Both the position numbers and the translations under genes were made by a program. A stretch of DNA of 35,136 nucleotides from an uncultured Burkholderiales bacterium. GTDB lineage: Bacteria; Pseudomonadota; Gammaproteobacteria; Burkholderiales; Thiobacillaceae. Below the pieces are notes generated by a model, which was not told where the DNA came from, searched no databases, and worked only from the letters and a program-made list of their open reading frames with translations. The DNA lies in assembly GCA_937949525.1 (NCBI GenBank), contig CALEDT010000023.1:1-35136 (forward strand). Reading direction: 5' to 3'. How positions within the stretch are numbered: position 1 is the stretch's first letter; every line of letters starts with the position of its first letter. Below are positions 34,201 to 35,136 of this stretch, piece after piece.

Positions 34201-35128
34201 GCAGACGCTGGCCGCGCACGGCCGAAACATCATCGAGACGGAATTCAGCTTCCGTCATTACCTGTTCGACCTGCTCGCCTACGCAAAACGCGCGCTGCCA
34301 CGGATATCCGTGGTGGTGCCCAACTACAGGTATGAAAAATACCTACGCCAGCGCCTGGAAAGCATAACCAATCAGACCTATCCGATATACGAACTGATCG
34401 TGTTGGACGACTGCTCGCCGGACGACAGCGTGGCCGTGATCCGGGACTTCCTCGGGCTTTGCGAAGTCCCCCACCGGCTTCTGGTCAACGCGCACAACTC
34501 CGGCTCGGTTTTCCAGCAATGGCGGACCGGCGTGGCCATGGCCCGCGGCGACCTGGTCTGGATCGCCGAGGCGGACGATGTGGCGGAGCCGGATTTCCTG
34601 AAAAACCTCGTTCCATTCTTCAACGATCCCGAAGTGGTGCTCGCCTATACCCAATCGAAACAGATCGACGAGAATGACCGCCTGCTCGCCCATGATTACC
34701 TCGCCTACACCAACGACGTGGGCGATTACTGGCGCCAGGACTACCTCATTGACGGCCGAACCGAGATCAAGCGCGCGCTATGCATCAAGAACACCATCCC
34801 CAACGTCAGTGCGGTGCTGTTCAGACGTGCACCGCTGATGCATACCCTTGAATCGGCAGGTGATGCAATCAAAGCGATGAAGGTCGCAGGTGATTGGTTG
34901 CTCTATCTTCATTTGGCCTGCGCCGGCAAGGTCGCCTACCACGCCACCGCGCTGAACAGACACCGGCGCCATGTGAACAGCGTAACCAAAGCGCACGACC
35001 ATTTGGAAGAGGTCATTACCGTGCAAAGACAGGCCGCACAACTGGTCGAACTGGATGCCCAAAGCTCTCGACGCGCTCAAGCCTATGCGGAATTTCTTGA
35101 GACTTATTTTGCACAAACCACGCCTTGA
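31211..35128 (+). CDS. Multi-enzyme protein: TPR-like, YPDV repeats, WbsX/GH99-like, GT4 and GT2
   Basis: A 1305-residue soluble protein. Residues 1-80 contain a TPR-like pair (GNAAFRSQNYEEALYCYERA). Residues about 90-280 carry four YPDV-type repeats, the third degenerate (MEQYGSRHG). Residues about 309-650 are a WbsX/GH99-like domain (FYLPQFHAIPEN, WWGEGFTEWTN, CWANENWSRRWDG, INAWNEWAEGTHLEPD). Residues about 662-1020 are a GT-B fold GT4 (CAGYADRRKGFDLFVRA, TSREDPFPSVVMEALDA). Residues about 1029-1290 are a GT-A fold GT2 (VVVPNYRYEKYLRQRLESI, LDDCSPDD, AEADD). It probably adds more than one sugar of the capsule repeat. The ATG at 31211 overlaps the previous stop; the frame is open further upstream but not coding there. 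The stop is 8 bp from the window end, so the protein is complete. Confidence 0.9.
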   Translation: MTTHDMVTTTQTLLGRGNAAFRSQNYEEALYCYERALWDAPEALRSSLTFNRGFAERRLRDQHGAAAQTVLDRIQHRLKLEQEIDTVRPFLDANYYLTSNPDVAAAGVDPTRHYCGTGWREGRDPHPAFCTRYYLETYPDVEAAGINPFWHYLVAGKAEGRHGRANGAESTPAASPPIAIPLEKPEGLEDYFFDQIRSSGLFDPTWYMEQYGSRHGVHGNPLTHYLEHGVRLSTNPSPGFDTAYYYRTNPDVAGSGLHPFLHYVCQGHKEGRSAKPPAQADTLDRYVTEDPVYVPRLAPDTPPPDQPVRVIAFYLPQFHAIPENDAWWGEGFTEWTNVRPAKPQFPGHYQPHEPDDFLGYYDLRDTSVMRKQIELARQYGIQGFCFYVYWFSGKRLLQTPVDNYLTDPTLDHPFCICWANENWSRRWDGLDHDLLMVQNYSDQDDLAFIAQMAKYLRDPRYIRVEGKPLLVVYRPNLFPSMKRTAQRWRDWCRQNGLGELYIAYVQSFETVPPEQYGLDAAIEFPPNNSAPPDVTRQMTEGNPGFSGRIYDWRVFIQRSEHYAPPAYPLYRGACPSWDNTARKKERAGIFVNSSPMLFQRWLVNAFRDTVERIDEPDKRLVFINAWNEWAEGTHLEPDRRHGYAWLQAVRNAHQMVLQRPSRVLLVSHDAHPHGAQILCLNFARHFKQQFRYEVDLIVLGEGRLIPKYRQYADVHQVNLAQTEQSSLDALLTALRKKGSAVAIVNTTVSGPLVPHLKRHGFAVVSLVHEMPGILTAYGLQHHALQIASHADAVVFPAQQVQVGFETFIGHPLNQAVIRPQGLYLRSPLRQGADKAAVQAEIRRQLGLPDRARIILCAGYADRRKGFDLFVRACIPVMQRLPDTHALWVGHLDQAFVDQSLSAATAAGLAGRFLFTGLVDQPEPYFLAADVYALTSREDPFPSVVMEALDALTPVVAFKDCGGFENLLSRDCGVLVPKEDTAAFAAALTDLLENRERAQTLAAHGRNIIETEFSFRHYLFDLLAYAKRALPRISVVVPNYRYEKYLRQRLESITNQTYPIYELIVLDDCSPDDSVAVIRDFLGLCEVPHRLLVNAHNSGSVFQQWRTGVAMARGDLVWIAEADDVAEPDFLKNLVPFFNDPEVVLAYTQSKQIDENDRLLAHDYLAYTNDVGDYWRQDYLIDGRTEIKRALCIKNTIPNVSAVLFRRAPLMHTLESAGDAIKAMKVAGDWLLYLHLACAGKVAYHATALNRHRRHVNSVTKAHDHLEEVITVQRQAAQLVELDAQSSRRAQAYAEFLETYFAQTTP

Positions 35129-35136
35129 ATCTGAAA

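Noticed and set aside
31319-34258. 979-residue minus-strand open frame opposite the large glycosyltransferase
   Set aside because: It is antisense to WbsX and GT4 motifs and has no domain features; the plus-strand gene is certain.

Overview
The window suggests a high-GC (roughly two-thirds G+C by eye) flagellated proteobacterium, most likely a gammaproteobacterium. The basis is a MetG with a C-terminal tRNA-binding extension, a full-length GlnD, an Hfq, and the trio DUF2802 protein / FliK / stand-alone FlhB C-terminal protein. The genus cannot be fixed from sequence alone.

Region 1 (1-5725) is the end of an integrated element. It carries an AcaB/DUF1845-like conjugative-element protein, a 486-residue TnpB/Cas12-like RuvC nuclease, a UvrD-type helicase, an excisionase-like HTH protein overlapping a tyrosine integrase, and then a tRNA-Val(GAC). 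The 3' end of the tRNA faces the integrase, so the element probably sits in tRNA-Val and extends left out of the window. No CRISPR array and no TnpA were found, so the RuvC nuclease followed 27 bp later by a helicase is an unexplained pairing.

Region 2 (5725-14176) is core chromosome: tRNA-Val with a clear promoter, metG, acylphosphatase, map and glnD on the plus strand. A convergent minus-strand flagellar trio follows (DUF2802, fliK, flhB-like), then a divergent hfq.

Region 3 (14440-35128) is a tightly packed plus-strand surface-polysaccharide locus. Its first block is a 2569-residue KS-AT-DH-(degenerate MT)-ER-KR-ACP polyketide/fatty-acid synthase without a thioesterase, an alpha-oxoamine synthase, a GNAT acetyltransferase and an SDR reductase, all joined by ATGA start/stop overlaps. 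This resembles the RkpA/RkpG/RkpH set of rhizobial K-antigen loci and the WcbR/WcbT set of Burkholderia capsule loci. By family logic (compare fungal fumonisin PKS-AOS-reductase) it could make a long-chain amino-ketone/amino-alcohol lipid, possibly a sphingoid-like anchor for the capsule. The second block is a group-2-type ABC capsule exporter (KpsM, KpsT, KpsE and KpsD homologues). The third block has a coiled-coil protein and a TPR-like protein, followed by a 1305-residue protein that fuses TPR-like and YPDV-type repeats to a WbsX/GH99-like domain, a GT4 and a GT2. The locus probably continues beyond the right edge, since no KpsC/KpsS or sugar-nucleotide genes are seen.

The observations most worth following are the RuvC nuclease-helicase pair in the element, the PKS/AOS lipid cassette coupled to capsule export, and the repeat-bearing multi-enzyme glycosyltransferase.
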